A DNA stretch of 60,850 nucleotides from JAAGZL01 sp050290785 (GCA_050290785.1 JBNKIR010000056.1:1-60850); one strand, 5' to 3'. Shown: positions 8,223-17,421, counted from the stretch's first letter. Numbers and translations are program-made. Notes: generated by a model not told the origin, from the sequence alone.

Positions 8223-8543
8223 ACTATTAACTCCAGATACATTGTTGTTCTTTGATCCAATACTACTTACCCATCCAGAAACACCACGCTGTCCAATGAT
8301 CATGGCCCAGCGCGGCATCTTCAGGTATCAGACTATCTTCGACATGCACAGCCTAATAGAGCACGGAGTATACCCTCCAGTCTACATAGTACAAAATATG
8401 ATGTACGGTTCTGAGATCTAGATCAAAGCGAGCCATCATTGATCCACACCTCCAGTCCATATCATCATAAATGCACACCCCTCTTGAATTTATCCCCTTG
8501 ATAATTCAGAATTTACCGTTTGCAATTAATAGAAACGGCATCT
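8223..8543. other. Divergent intergenic region, PEP-CTERM gene / hemA
   Basis: About 320 bp without a convincing gene. A possible hemA promoter is TTGAAT, 17 nt, CAGAAT near 8484-8512. The part nearer the PEP-CTERM gene is rich in short A/T blocks; no clear operator or sigma-54 site was seen. Confidence 0.35.
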
Positions 8544-9809
8544 ATGTCACTCCTCATCCTAGGCTTAAATCATAAAACTGCCCCAGTAGATATCCGAGAA
8601 CGTATCACATTCGGCCCGGATATCATCGTGGGTGCGCTACGCAGCCTGCTGGAAAACCCGTGGCTGAACGAGGCCGTCATCCTATCTACCTGCAATCGCA
8701 CAGAGATCTACTGCAGCCTGACGGAAACAGAACAGGATGAGGTCGGACTCTGGTTAAGCAATTTTCACGGGATCGAGCTGGAAACCATATCCCCGTATCT
8801 ATACCGTTATGAAGGTAAAGATGCCATTCAGCACCTGCTGCAGGTGGCCTGTGGCCTGGACTCCATGGTCCTGGGCGAACCCCAGATCCTGGGACAGGTC
8901 AAGTCGGCATACCAGACCGCAAACGTGGCCAAGGCTACCGGCAAGCTACTGGGCAGACTGTTCCAACACACCTTTTCAGTGGCCAAACAGGTCCGCACCG
9001 ATACCGCCATCGGCTGCAGCCCGGTATCGGTGGCGTTCGCCGCCGTGAGTCTGGCGCGCCAGATCTTCAGCGACCTGTCGGAACAGACCGCCATGCTGAT
9101 CGGCGCCGGCGAGACCATAGAGCTTGCGGCCCGCCACCTGCACCAGCACGGAATCGGGCGCATCATCGTGGCCAATCGCACCCTGGACCGAGCCCATACA
9201 CTGGCCAATCAGTTCGACGGTTACGCCATCTCGCTGACCGAGATATCCACCCATCTCTCCGAGGCAGACATCATCATCTCATCCACCGCCAGCCCCCTGC
9301 CGATCCTGGGCAAGGGCGCAGTTGAGAGCGCTCTGCAGAAACGCCGGCATCAGCCGGTATTTATGGTGGACATCGCCGTGCCCAGGGACATCGAGGCCGA
9401 GGTGGGCAATCTGGACGACGTCTATCTCTATACAGTGGACGACCTGGATGAGGTGATCCAGGAGAACATGCGCTCGCGCCAGGAGGCGGCACTTCAGGCC
9501 AAGGAGATGATTGAGCAGCATACCGAGGAGTTCATGGGGTGGCTGCGCTCCCTGGATGCGGTGAGCATCATCCAGAACTACCGTGGACAGGCCGAAAGCA
9601 TCAGGGATGAGGTGCTGGAGCGCGCCCTGAGACAACTGCAGAACGGCAAGGCCCCGGAAGAGGTGCTGCAATACCTGGCACACACCCTGACCAACAAGAT
9701 CCTGCATACCCCCAGTACCAAGATACGTCAGGCCGGCTTTCAGGGTCAGCAGTCACTATTAAGGGCTGCAGACACCCTCCTCAAGCTGAAAGAGTCCGGC
9801 ATCAAATAA
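8544..9809 (+). CDS. hemA: Glutamyl-tRNA reductase
   Basis: 421 aa. It reduces glutamyl-tRNA to glutamate-1-semialdehyde, the first step of tetrapyrrole synthesis. The N-terminus MSLLILGLNHKTAPVDIRE defines the start; the frame extends upstream only through a TTG at 8520. The catalytic Cys lies in STCNRTEIYC, the specificity motif is GLDSMVLGEPQILGQVK and the NADPH-binding domain has LIGAGETIELAARHL. The TAA overlaps the ATG of prfA by one base (TAATG), so the two are coupled. Confidence 0.97.
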   Translation: MSLLILGLNHKTAPVDIRERITFGPDIIVGALRSLLENPWLNEAVILSTCNRTEIYCSLTETEQDEVGLWLSNFHGIELETISPYLYRYEGKDAIQHLLQVACGLDSMVLGEPQILGQVKSAYQTANVAKATGKLLGRLFQHTFSVAKQVRTDTAIGCSPVSVAFAAVSLARQIFSDLSEQTAMLIGAGETIELAARHLHQHGIGRIIVANRTLDRAHTLANQFDGYAISLTEISTHLSEADIIISSTASPLPILGKGAVESALQKRRHQPVFMVDIAVPRDIEAEVGNLDDVYLYTVDDLDEVIQENMRSRQEAALQAKEMIEQHTEEFMGWLRSLDAVSIIQNYRGQAESIRDEVLERALRQLQNGKAPEEVLQYLAHTLTNKILHTPSTKIRQAGFQGQQSLLRAADTLLKLKESGIK

Positions 9810-10894
9810 TGAACCCATCCATCCGCAGTAAACTTGATCAGATCAGCGAACGATTTGAGGAGATAACCGCCCTCCTGGCAGAACCTGATGTACAGGGTGA
9901 CCAGAACCTGTTCCGCTCACTCAGCCAGGAGTACGCGCAACTGGACCCGGTGGTGAACTGCTACAACCGCTACCGTGACCTGGAGCAGGAGATTGAGGGT
10001 ACCAGGGAGATGCTGCAGGACCCGGAGATGGCGGAACTGGCCAGGGATGAGCTGGAACAGGCGGAGCAGAAACGCACCGAATTGGAACCGGAACTACAAC
10101 TGCTCCTGATCCCACCCGATCCCAACGATGAGCGCAACATATTCCTGGAGGTCCGCGCCGGCACCGGTGGCTCCGAGGCAGCCCTGTTCGCCGGCGACCT
10201 GCATCGCATGTACTCCCGCTTTGCCGAGCTGCAGGGCTGGAAGGTGGAGGTCATCAGCGAAAGCCATGGCGAACAAGGTGGCTACAAAGAGGTGGTAAGC
10301 CGCATCAGCGGACGCAACGTCTATTCCAAACTGAAGTTCGAATCAGGCACCCATCGGGTGCAGCGGGTCCCCGAGACAGAGTCCCAGGGGCGCATCCACA
10401 CCTCCGCCTGCACCGTGGCCATCCTGGCCGAGGCCGAGGACATCGACCATATCGACATCAACAGCAACGACCTGCGCATAGATACCTACCGCGCGTCCGG
10501 CGCCGGCGGCCAGCACGTCAACAAGACCGACTCTGCAGTGCGCATCACCCACCTGCCCAGCGGCATCGTGGTGGAGTGTCAGGACGAACGTTCCCAGCAC
10601 AAGAACAAGGCCAGGGCCATGTCTCTGCTCCAGGCCAAGCTGCTCTCGAGCGCCCAGCAGGAGCAGGCCAGTGAGCAGGCCATGAACCGCAAACTCCAGG
10701 TGGGCAGCGGGGACCGCTCTGAGCGCATCCGCACCTACAATTTCCCCCAAAACAGGCTTACCGACCACAGAATAAATCTGACCCTGTACAAATTGGACGA
10801 GATAATTCAGGGAGACATGGGCCAGGTAATCGACCCGCTGATTCAGGAGTTCCAGGCGGAACAGCTAACATCCCTGGCCTCAGGCCAGCTCTGA
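9809..10894 (+). CDS. prfA: Peptide chain release factor 1
   Basis: 361 aa class I release factor for UAA and UAG. The GGQ motif (RASGAGGQHVNKTDSAVRI) triggers peptidyl-tRNA hydrolysis. Its Gln is methylated by PrmC, encoded two steps downstream in the same operon. VRAGTGGSEAALFAGDL is the conserved domain-2 segment and RSERIRTYNFPQNRLTDHR the C-terminal signature. It overlaps hemA by one nucleotide. Confidence 0.97.
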   Translation: MNPSIRSKLDQISERFEEITALLAEPDVQGDQNLFRSLSQEYAQLDPVVNCYNRYRDLEQEIEGTREMLQDPEMAELARDELEQAEQKRTELEPELQLLLIPPDPNDERNIFLEVRAGTGGSEAALFAGDLHRMYSRFAELQGWKVEVISESHGEQGGYKEVVSRISGRNVYSKLKFESGTHRVQRVPETESQGRIHTSACTVAILAEAEDIDHIDINSNDLRIDTYRASGAGGQHVNKTDSAVRITHLPSGIVVECQDERSQHKNKARAMSLLQAKLLSSAQQEQASEQAMNRKLQVGSGDRSERIRTYNFPQNRLTDHRINLTLYKLDEIIQGDMGQVIDPLIQEFQAEQLTSLASGQL

Positions 10895-10960
10895 ACAAAT
10901 TACAGACACGCCCTTGTCTCAACCTTAACTGATCCAGGACATGGTCCAACCATTCGTAAC

Positions 10961-11839
10961 ATGGTTAAAATGATCTTTATGCAACCAGACCATACGCCCA
11001 CCATTGCCATGGCCCTGAAACTGGCCATCCAGAAGCTCTCCGCTATTCCGGACAGCATACCCAGACTCGAGGCCGAGGTGCTGCTTGCATCACTCCTGGA
11101 CAGACCCCGCACCTACCTGCTGGCATGGCCAGAGATGCATCTGTCCATAGAGCAGAACCACAGCTTCCAGGCCATGATCGAGCGTCGCGCCGCCCATGAA
11201 CCGATCGCATATATAACCGGACGGCGCGAATTCTGGTCACTTGATCTGGAGGTGACCCCGGATACACTGATACCAAGACCGGAGACCGAGATCCTGGTGG
11301 AACAGGCCCTGGAGCACATCCCACAGACCACACCCATGAGCATAGTTGATCTGGGTACCGGCAGCGGGGCGATTGCTGCAGCCATCGCGAGCGAACGCCC
11401 CATGTGCGAGATCATCGCCACGGACTGCTCCCATAGCACCATTCAGGTGGCACAACGCAATTTCCGGCGCCTGGGGCTTCACAACATAAAGACCGCCATG
11501 GGCGAGTGGTGTAACGCCCTCCCCTCTGGCAGAAAATTCGATATCATAGTCAGCAATCCGCCATACATCGCCGATGGAGACGGACATCTGGCACACGACG
11601 GTCTTCCCTGGGAGCCACAGAGGGCACTGCGTTCCGGTGACGATGGCCTGGATGACATCACCAGGATCGTCCGGGAGACACCTGGACATATCACCCCTTC
11701 CGGATGGCTGTTCCTGGAGCACGGCTTTGACCAGGGAGAGCGGGTGAGATCACTGTTACAGGAGGCGGGATTCTCCGCCATCCATACCAGCCAGGATCTG
11801 GCAGGTCATGATCGGGTAAGCAGAGGCCAGTTAAACTAG
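10961..11839 (+). CDS. prmC: Release-factor glutamine methyltransferase
   Basis: 292 aa SAM-dependent enzyme that methylates the GGQ glutamine of RF1/RF2. The N-terminal helical domain ends in EPIAYITGRREFWSLDLEV. The Rossmann part has the SAM motif DLGTGSGAIAAAIASE and the catalytic NPPY (IVSNPPYIADGDGHL). The start is uncertain: the ATG at 10961 lacks a clear ribosome-binding site and the in-frame ATG at 10979 is possible. It follows prfA after 66 nt, the usual hemA-prfA-prmC order. Confidence 0.94.
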   Translation: MVKMIFMQPDHTPTIAMALKLAIQKLSAIPDSIPRLEAEVLLASLLDRPRTYLLAWPEMHLSIEQNHSFQAMIERRAAHEPIAYITGRREFWSLDLEVTPDTLIPRPETEILVEQALEHIPQTTPMSIVDLGTGSGAIAAAIASERPMCEIIATDCSHSTIQVAQRNFRRLGLHNIKTAMGEWCNALPSGRKFDIIVSNPPYIADGDGHLAHDGLPWEPQRALRSGDDGLDDITRIVRETPGHITPSGWLFLEHGFDQGERVRSLLQEAGFSAIHTSQDLAGHDRVSRGQLN

Positions 11840-11853
11840 ATATTTGGACACCG

Positions 11854-11887
11854 GCATTACGTAATGCTTTCCAGCATTCATGAATGC
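11854..11887. promoter_or_regulatory. Tandem palindromic operator-like sites
   Basis: Two perfect 14-bp palindromes: GCATTACGTAATGC (11854-11867) and GCATTCATGAATGC (11874-11887). They share the arms GCATT/AATGC and their centres are exactly 20 bp apart, about two helical turns, as expected for two dimers on one DNA face. The second covers the place of the -35 box for the TATAAA at 11905. There is no T-run, so a terminator of prmC is unlikely. The regulator is unknown. Confidence 0.55.
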
Positions 11888-11904
11888 GCGCAATCATTTA
11901 GGGC

Positions 11905-11910
11905 TATAAA
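11905..11910 (+). promoter_or_regulatory. Putative -10 element of the sialidase-like operon
   Basis: TATAAA 17 nt downstream of position 11887. The corresponding -35 region (11882-11887) is the right arm of the second palindrome and is a poor match to consensus, which would suit a regulated promoter. Confidence 0.35.
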
Positions 11911-11926
11911 AACATACATAAAATAC

Positions 11927-13066
11927 ATGCAGACACGTATCCTCTTTATCATTTGTCTCCTATCCATCACCGGCCTGACCTGGAAGATACACGCCTATCC
12001 ACCGCCGGCTGGGTTTGCGACAACGCCAGAGATCCTATCCAGAGGCGAGCCCATATACGACTCTACCTTTGCCTCCAGCGGGGTCACGGCAGAGGTGCAT
12101 AGCGCCGGAGTGGTGGAGTTGAGCAACGGAGATATCCGGGCGGTATGGTATGGGGGCACCAGGGAAGGGCACTCCGATGTAGCCATATACACAAATGTCT
12201 GGAACGCCACCAGCGGTGAATGGGGCCAGGAACATATTGCTACCGACCTGGAAACGGCCCGTACGGGCAACAGACGCTATGCCCGCAAACTGGGGAATCC
12301 TGTCATCACCCGCGGCGCCGATAACAACATCTGGCTCTTCTATGTAAGCGCCGTTGGAGGCTGGGCCACCAGCGGGATCAATCTGGCCATATCCAGAGAC
12401 GAAGGTAAAAGCTGGGAAACCGTGAAACGCCTTATAACATCCCCTACCTTAAATCTAAGCACACTGGTCAAGGGCAACGCGATACGTTTCACGGACGGAA
12501 CCATCGGCCTACCGGTTTATCATGAGTTCCTGGCCAAGTTCGGTGAACTGCTACGCCTGGACCGGGATGGCAATGTCATCGATAAAACCAGGCTAACCTG
12601 GGGACGGGATGCACTACAGCCGGTAATCATGCCCTACTCGGAGCTGGAGGCCGTATCCTTATTGCGCTATGCCGGAGATCCGCCAAATCGCATATTGGCC
12701 CAATTTACCGATAACGCCGGCCTTGCCTGGCCGGAGCCATTCAAGATCGACCTGCCCAATCCGAATGCCGCCATTACCGGCATAAGTGTCAGCGGAGGCC
12801 AGCGCCTGCTGATGGTATTCAACGATCATCCGGACGAAAGAGACAGACTAACCCTTGCGATCTCTGATGATCATGGAGAGAGCTGGAAAAAGATCCACGT
12901 GTTTGAACAGTGGGACGAGGAGAAGAAGGGAAAGAAACAGGGCTACTCCTACCCCAGCCTGATCCAGGCAACCAATGGCGATCTCCACCTGGTATATTCA
13001 TGGAACGTACAAAAGATAAGACACGTTCGCTTCAATCAGGCCTGGCTGGAGTCCCGCATCCCATGA
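11927..13066 (+). CDS. Exported sialidase/BNR-fold protein
   Basis: 379 aa from the ATG at 11927, where a signal peptide begins (MQTRILFIICLLSITGLTW). The body is a six-bladed sialidase-type propeller, with Asp-box motifs SRDEGKSW and SDDHGESW and the early segment DIRAVWYGGTREGHSDV. Family members include exo-sialidases and related glycosidases or glycan-binding proteins; substrate and activity cannot be told from sequence. An upstream ATG at 11864 would place the start inside the palindromic operator region and is less likely. Its TGA overlaps the next ATG (ATGA). Confidence 0.8.
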   Translation: MQTRILFIICLLSITGLTWKIHAYPPPAGFATTPEILSRGEPIYDSTFASSGVTAEVHSAGVVELSNGDIRAVWYGGTREGHSDVAIYTNVWNATSGEWGQEHIATDLETARTGNRRYARKLGNPVITRGADNNIWLFYVSAVGGWATSGINLAISRDEGKSWETVKRLITSPTLNLSTLVKGNAIRFTDGTIGLPVYHEFLAKFGELLRLDRDGNVIDKTRLTWGRDALQPVIMPYSELEAVSLLRYAGDPPNRILAQFTDNAGLAWPEPFKIDLPNPNAAITGISVSGGQRLLMVFNDHPDERDRLTLAISDDHGESWKKIHVFEQWDEEKKGKKQGYSYPSLIQATNGDLHLVYSWNVQKIRHVRFNQAWLESRIP

Positions 13067-13671
13067 CCCTGTCAACGATCATCGGCATCGGAGGCCACGC
13101 CATACTCCTCTCGGTCATCGCCCTGCGGCTTGCCTGTATCTGCAACATGAAAATGGGTTGGTCCTACACCCTGACCATAGTGGTCTTTTTAGCCGCAATC
13201 ACCCCGGTCGGTGTGATGCCGCCGGCCCAGATCACCAGGGGTATTTTCGGGGACATGAGCATCACCACCATCGTCATGCTGGGATATTTTCTCATCTTCC
13301 CCACCACCTCCAGAGAAAAGTCCAGACAGCTGTTTATTCTGTTACTCATTATCGGGGCCATGTTTTATCCTGCCGCATTAGGCCTGGGCATGACAGATCC
13401 ATACCAATGGGGTTATCTCAACGCCTATCGCGGAATTGAAGCCCCTGTGCTATTTTTGGCAACCTTGCTGGCAATCATGCTGATCGCTCTACGCCTGAAC
13501 AACGATCTAATATTGCTGTGCATCGCAATTGCAACATGTGCATTCCTGATCGGCGCCATGGAGTCAAAAAACATCTGGGATTACCTTATCGATCCCTTAA
13601 TCGTAACATTCGGTCTATTCAGGATCGGCATAGAACTGACAAAACAAATAGTTGGAAAAATCCGTGCATAA
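13063..13671 (+). CDS. Polytopic membrane protein, unknown function
   Basis: 202 aa, almost entirely hydrophobic with about six predicted membrane segments (for example ILLSVIALRLACICNM, TIVVFLAAITPVGVMPP, FILLLIIGAMFYPAALGLG). It starts in an ATGA overlap with the sialidase-like gene and overlaps the next gene by about 8 nt, so all three are one translational unit. I recognise no catalytic motif. The fixed linkage suggests membrane-side work linked to the exported propeller protein, which is inference. Confidence 0.75.
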   Translation: MTLSTIIGIGGHAILLSVIALRLACICNMKMGWSYTLTIVVFLAAITPVGVMPPAQITRGIFGDMSITTIVMLGYFLIFPTTSREKSRQLFILLLIIGAMFYPAALGLGMTDPYQWGYLNAYRGIEAPVLFLATLLAIMLIALRLNNDLILLCIAIATCAFLIGAMESKNIWDYLIDPLIVTFGLFRIGIELTKQIVGKIRA

Positions 13672-14353
13672 TCAGATAACCACCATTGAAAAATCCATAT
13701 TAGGATTTGTTATAGCAGTATCTCTGGCCAGCGTGGCATTAAAATATCTGAACCACGATCTATACCTATCTGTGGTAATCACCGAAGATGGAGTAATAGA
13801 GTGGCTCACCGTCCTCGGTCTGGCCCTTACCTCGGCGGTGTGCTTTCGTCGTGTGCTCTATCTGCGAAGTGAAAGACCTAAACTGTTTCTCTTCATGACC
13901 CTCATGCTTGGCATCGTTTTTTTCTTTGGGGCAGGAGAGGAGATATCCTGGGGACAACGCATATTCAATACCCAGAGTTCAGAGTTCTTTTTGCAAAATA
14001 ATGCACAGGGCGAAACCAATCTGCACAATCTGGTAGTCGGCGGAAAGAAGATCAACAAGATAGTCTTCGGTATTGGGCTGCAACTGTTCCTGCTTATCTA
14101 TCTGCTTATACTGGTGCCGCTGTATAGACGCACACCTGCCCTTAAGGGGTTCCTGGACAGTTTTGCCGTCCCCATAGCCAAGTCATACCAGGTGATTGCC
14201 TATCTGGCCGCGCTGATCTTAATCCAAGGCATGATGGATGATTCTAAAAAAGGAGAGCTGATGGAGTTTGTCGGATCGTTCCTGTTCTTCATCAATATCG
14301 CGTTTCCATATAACCAGGAACTGTTTCAGTCTGATACAGGGAAAAAGGATTAA
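13664..14353 (+). CDS. Membrane protein with GAGEEISWGQR motif
   Basis: 229 aa from GTG 13664, with GGAA 8 nt upstream; a TTG at 13652 is the alternative. There are about five to six membrane segments. Between two of them is a polar run, GAGEEISWGQRIF, followed by a soluble stretch NAQGETNLHNLVVGGKK. Paired Glu, an Arg and a later His near the bilayer resemble the layout of intramembrane enzymes such as CPBP proteases (EExxxR), but the spacing differs, so this is only a lead. Third gene of the sialidase-like operon. Confidence 0.72.
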   Translation: MHNQITTIEKSILGFVIAVSLASVALKYLNHDLYLSVVITEDGVIEWLTVLGLALTSAVCFRRVLYLRSERPKLFLFMTLMLGIVFFFGAGEEISWGQRIFNTQSSEFFLQNNAQGETNLHNLVVGGKKINKIVFGIGLQLFLLIYLLILVPLYRRTPALKGFLDSFAVPIAKSYQVIAYLAALILIQGMMDDSKKGELMEFVGSFLFFINIAFPYNQELFQSDTGKKD

Positions 14354-14376
14354 GCCCGCTCCAACAAACAACAAAA

Positions 14377-14404
14377 CGCCCCACCTGGTAATCCAGGCGG
14401 GGCG
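14377..14404 (-). terminator. Terminator of gltA
   Basis: Stem CGCCCC-A-CCTGG / CCAGG-C-GGGGCG with a 4-nt loop, followed on the minus strand by TTTTGTTG. It lies between the 3' ends of gltA (minus) and the GAGEEISWGQR membrane gene (plus). Confidence 0.75.
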
Positions 14405-14430
14405 GGTTACAATCCTCCAGTCAAATCTAT

Positions 14431-15729
14431 TTAACCGCGTTTATCCATAGGCACCCAGTCCCTTGCCGTTGCCCCGGTATAGAGTTGGCGCGGACGCCCG
14501 ATAGATAGATGGTCATCTTCGATCATCTCCATCCACTGACTGATCCAGCCTACGGTACGGGCCAGGGCGAAGATCACAGTAAACATATTTGTCGGAATAC
14601 CTATAGCCCGGAGGATGATTCCGGAATAGAAATCCACGTTCGGATAGAGCTTCTTCTGAATAAAATATTCGTCCTCAAGGGCTATCTTCTCTAACTGCAT
14701 GGCGATCTTAAACAGTGGATCATCCATACACCCGGTCTCTTCCAACACCCCTTGCGCCGCATCACGCAACACCTTGGCCCTTGGATCATAGTTCTTGTAT
14801 ACGCGGTGACCGAAGCCCATCAGGCGGAACCTGTCTTCCGGATCACGCGCGCGTTTCACAAACTCACCTACACGGTCCGGGGTACCGATCTCATCCAACA
14901 TACGCAGTACCGCCTCATTGGCCCCGCCATGGGCCGGACCCCAGAGGGCGCTTATGCCTGCCGAGACACAGGCAAACGGGTTGGCCTGACTTGACCCGGC
15001 CAGACGCACGGTCGCCGTTGAGGCATTCTGCTCATGATCGGCATGCAGAATAAAGATCTTATCCATGGCATCGGCAATAACAGGGGATACCTTGTACTCT
15101 TCACAAGGCGTGGCAAACATCATATGCAGAAAATTCTCCGCATAGGAAAGGCTGTTGTCCGGATAGATGAAAGGCTGCCCCACATCGTATTTGTAGGATG
15201 CGGCGGCAATCGTGGGCAGTTTGGCCAGGACGCGGATCGCGGAGATCTCGCGGTGCTTGGGATTATGTATATCCAGAGAGTCATGATAGAAGGCGGAAAG
15301 GGCGCCGACCACGCCAACCATGATAGCCATGGGGTGGGCATCGCGCCTGAAACCACGATAAAACTGCAGGAGCTGTTCATGCACCATGGTGTGTTCGGTA
15401 ACCAGACGGGAAAAGTGCTCAAACTGCTCCCGATTCGGCAGCTCACCATGCATCAGAAGATAACAGGTCTCGAGATAGTTGCTCTTCTCCGCCAACTGCT
15501 CGATAGGGTATCCGCGATGCTGCAAAATTCCCTTTTCGCCATCGATAAAGGTGATCTTACTCTCACAGGAGGCGGTGGCCTTGAAGCCGGGATCGAGCAT
15601 GAACAGCCCGAAATCACTGTAGAATTTGGTGCAATCCACCACCCCCGGACCGGTAGAGCCTTCGATGATTGGCAGCTCAACCTCTTTACCTGTGCGATTA
15701 TCGCGAAAAGTCATAGAATTCTTAGACAT
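14431..15729 (-). CDS. gltA: Citrate synthase
   Basis: 432 aa type II (hexameric, NADH-sensitive class) citrate synthase; it condenses acetyl-CoA with oxaloacetate. Catalytic regions are HADHEQNAST and GFGHRVYKNYDPRAKVL, with WGPAHGGANEAVLRML. The ATG at 15729 has a strong AGAGGAGG ribosome-binding site. Monocistronic, with its own terminator and a predicted promoter at 15883-15911. Confidence 0.97.
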   Translation of the reverse strand: MSKNSMTFRDNRTGKEVELPIIEGSTGPGVVDCTKFYSDFGLFMLDPGFKATASCESKITFIDGEKGILQHRGYPIEQLAEKSNYLETCYLLMHGELPNREQFEHFSRLVTEHTMVHEQLLQFYRGFRRDAHPMAIMVGVVGALSAFYHDSLDIHNPKHREISAIRVLAKLPTIAAASYKYDVGQPFIYPDNSLSYAENFLHMMFATPCEEYKVSPVIADAMDKIFILHADHEQNASTATVRLAGSSQANPFACVSAGISALWGPAHGGANEAVLRMLDEIGTPDRVGEFVKRARDPEDRFRLMGFGHRVYKNYDPRAKVLRDAAQGVLEETGCMDDPLFKIAMQLEKIALEDEYFIQKKLYPNVDFYSGIILRAIGIPTNMFTVIFALARTVGWISQWMEMIEDDHLSIGRPRQLYTGATARDWVPMDKRG

Positions 15730-15882
15730 TATTCCTCCTCTCTTCTAACTGAAACCGTCAGGCGCCAAACAGATAGCCAAGACCGCAGTCCATCTGCATA
15801 TCTCAAAATCCAGGAATTGGCTTTAGACGCCTAGAATCGGCCTGAATGCCCTTAATAAAAGCATGGTCTATCATTAATAGTA

Positions 15883-15911
15883 ATAATAGTATCTTATCCC
15901 CATATAAACAA
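15883..15911 (-). promoter_or_regulatory. Predicted gltA promoter in the gltA/moeB-like spacer
   Basis: On the minus strand TTGTTT (15906-15911), a 17-nt spacer and TATTAT (15883-15888). The whole 15730-16045 spacer is AT-rich near gltA and more GC-rich near the plus-strand gene. Apart from a TAGGAT near 16000 that could be a plus-strand -10, nothing else stands out. Confidence 0.4.
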
Positions 15912-16045
15912 CTTACGAAAAGATGCAGTTTTATTGTCTCAAAACCAGTATCTCCCACATGGCCGGAAGCCTCACCCGATTTTCCAGCACCCCCCTTTTA
16001 GGATAGGATGCGCCTGTATCTACACCACATCCGGGCAGAGAAACA

Positions 16046-16819
16046 GTGAACGACGATCAGCTATTACGCTACAGCCGACAGATAATGCTGCCTACTATAG
16101 GCATAGAGGGACAGGAGAGGCTGCTAGGATCCAGTGTGCTGATTGTCGGCCTGGGTGGACTGGGTTCGCCCGTATCCATGTATCTGGCCGCGGCGGGTAC
16201 CGGTGAGCTGATACTGGCGGACTTCGATAAGGTTGACCTTACCAACCTGCAACGACAGATCGTCCACACTACGCAGAATATAGGACATAAAAAGGTTGCC
16301 TCAGCTAAAGAGGCCCTGTTGAGCCTGAATCCGGATTGCAGCATCTCGACCATCGAGCGGGCGCTTGCCCCCGAAGAGCTGACCGAGCAGGCAAGCAGTG
16401 TCGATCTGGTTATAGACTGCAGCGACAACTTCGCCACCCGCTTTGCCATAAACCAGGCTTGCGTCTCCACCCGCACCCCACTGGTATCGGGCGCAGCCAT
16501 CCGCATGGAGGGCCAGATATCGGTCTTTAGCGGGATGCCAGGTGGCCCCTGCTACCACTGCCTCTATGGCAGCGGGAGCGAAGTGAATGAGACCTGTTCA
16601 GAGAACGGAGTGCTTGCGCCGGTAGTCGGCATCATAGGGTGTATGCAGGCCACCGAGGCCATAAAGATCTTAACCGGGGCCGGCACAACATTGAATGGAA
16701 AACTGATGCTGCTGGACGCCATGCATATGCAGTGGCGAACCATAAAACTGAAGGCAGACCCGAAATGCCCCGTATGCAGCCCCAACAATAACCGAGTAAC
16801 GTCAGAACATGAACGATAA
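16046..16819 (+). CDS. ThiF/MoeB-family sulfur-carrier adenylyltransferase
   Basis: 257 aa E1-like enzyme that adenylates the C-terminus of a ubiquitin-like sulfur carrier (MoaD or ThiS). The ATP loop is GLGGLGSPVSMYLAAAG, the Mg-binding Asp lies in CSDNFATRF, zinc-binding pairs are CYHC and CPVC, and NETCSENGVLAPVVG matches the loop around the catalytic Cys. The start is GTG 16046. There is no rhodanese domain, as in E. coli MoeB. MoeB and ThiF cannot be separated with certainty; the methyltransferase downstream overlaps it by 11 nt. Confidence 0.88.
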   Translation: MNDDQLLRYSRQIMLPTIGIEGQERLLGSSVLIVGLGGLGSPVSMYLAAAGTGELILADFDKVDLTNLQRQIVHTTQNIGHKKVASAKEALLSLNPDCSISTIERALAPEELTEQASSVDLVIDCSDNFATRFAINQACVSTRTPLVSGAAIRMEGQISVFSGMPGGPCYHCLYGSGSEVNETCSENGVLAPVVGIIGCMQATEAIKILTGAGTTLNGKLMLLDAMHMQWRTIKLKADPKCPVCSPNNNRVTSEHER

Positions 16820-17417
16820 GATCCTGGACAATTCCACAGAAGAGTACCTGAAGAAACTACGTCAGGACATCGTCTTCAGCGACACGCTTTGTGGACATAC
16901 CCTGCAGTTTCACACCACCTGGGGACTCTTCTCACCCAAGGGCATCGATGAAGGCAGCCGTTTGCTGCTGGATCATATTGAGGTACACAGGGATGACGAC
17001 ACCCTGGATCTGGGGTGTGGCTACGGCCCCCTGGGACTCACCCTGGCAAGACTGGCCCCAGATGGAAACAGCGTCCTGGTGGACAAGGATTTTGTCGCGG
17101 TTGAATACAGCAAAAAGAATGCGCAGCTCAACAATATCCAAAATACCAAGATATTCCTGAGTAACGGCTTCGATCAGGTGGATAGCACCGGCTTCGATCT
17201 CATCGTCTCCAATCTTCCGGCCAAGACTGGAAAGGAACTCTACTATCTCTATTTCTACGACGCCCTTGTCCGCATGAATCCAGGAGCACGCTTCTATGTG
17301 GTAACCATCTCCGGATTACGCAAGTTTGTCGCCCGCGCCTTCAAGGAGGTCTTCGGCAACTATGAAAAGATAAAACAGGGGAAAACCTATACAGTAGCCC
17401 TGGCACGCAAGGAGTAA
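16809..17417 (+). CDS. Class I SAM methyltransferase (small/RsmC-like domain)
   Basis: 202 aa. The SAM-binding motif is DTLDLGCGYGPLGLTLARL, and the position of the usual NPPF is NLPAKTGKE, as in some MTS-domain proteins. RsmC-type enzymes methylate guanine in 16S rRNA, but this protein has only the catalytic half, so its target is open. The ATG overlaps the end of the ThiF/MoeB gene. The stop lies 4 nt from the stop of the convergent chemoreceptor gene, with no room for a separate terminator. Confidence 0.8.
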   Translation: MNDKILDNSTEEYLKKLRQDIVFSDTLCGHTLQFHTTWGLFSPKGIDEGSRLLLDHIEVHRDDDTLDLGCGYGPLGLTLARLAPDGNSVLVDKDFVAVEYSKKNAQLNNIQNTKIFLSNGFDQVDSTGFDLIVSNLPAKTGKELYYLYFYDALVRMNPGARFYVVTISGLRKFVARAFKEVFGNYEKIKQGKTYTVALARKE

Positions 17418-17421
17418 GCTA

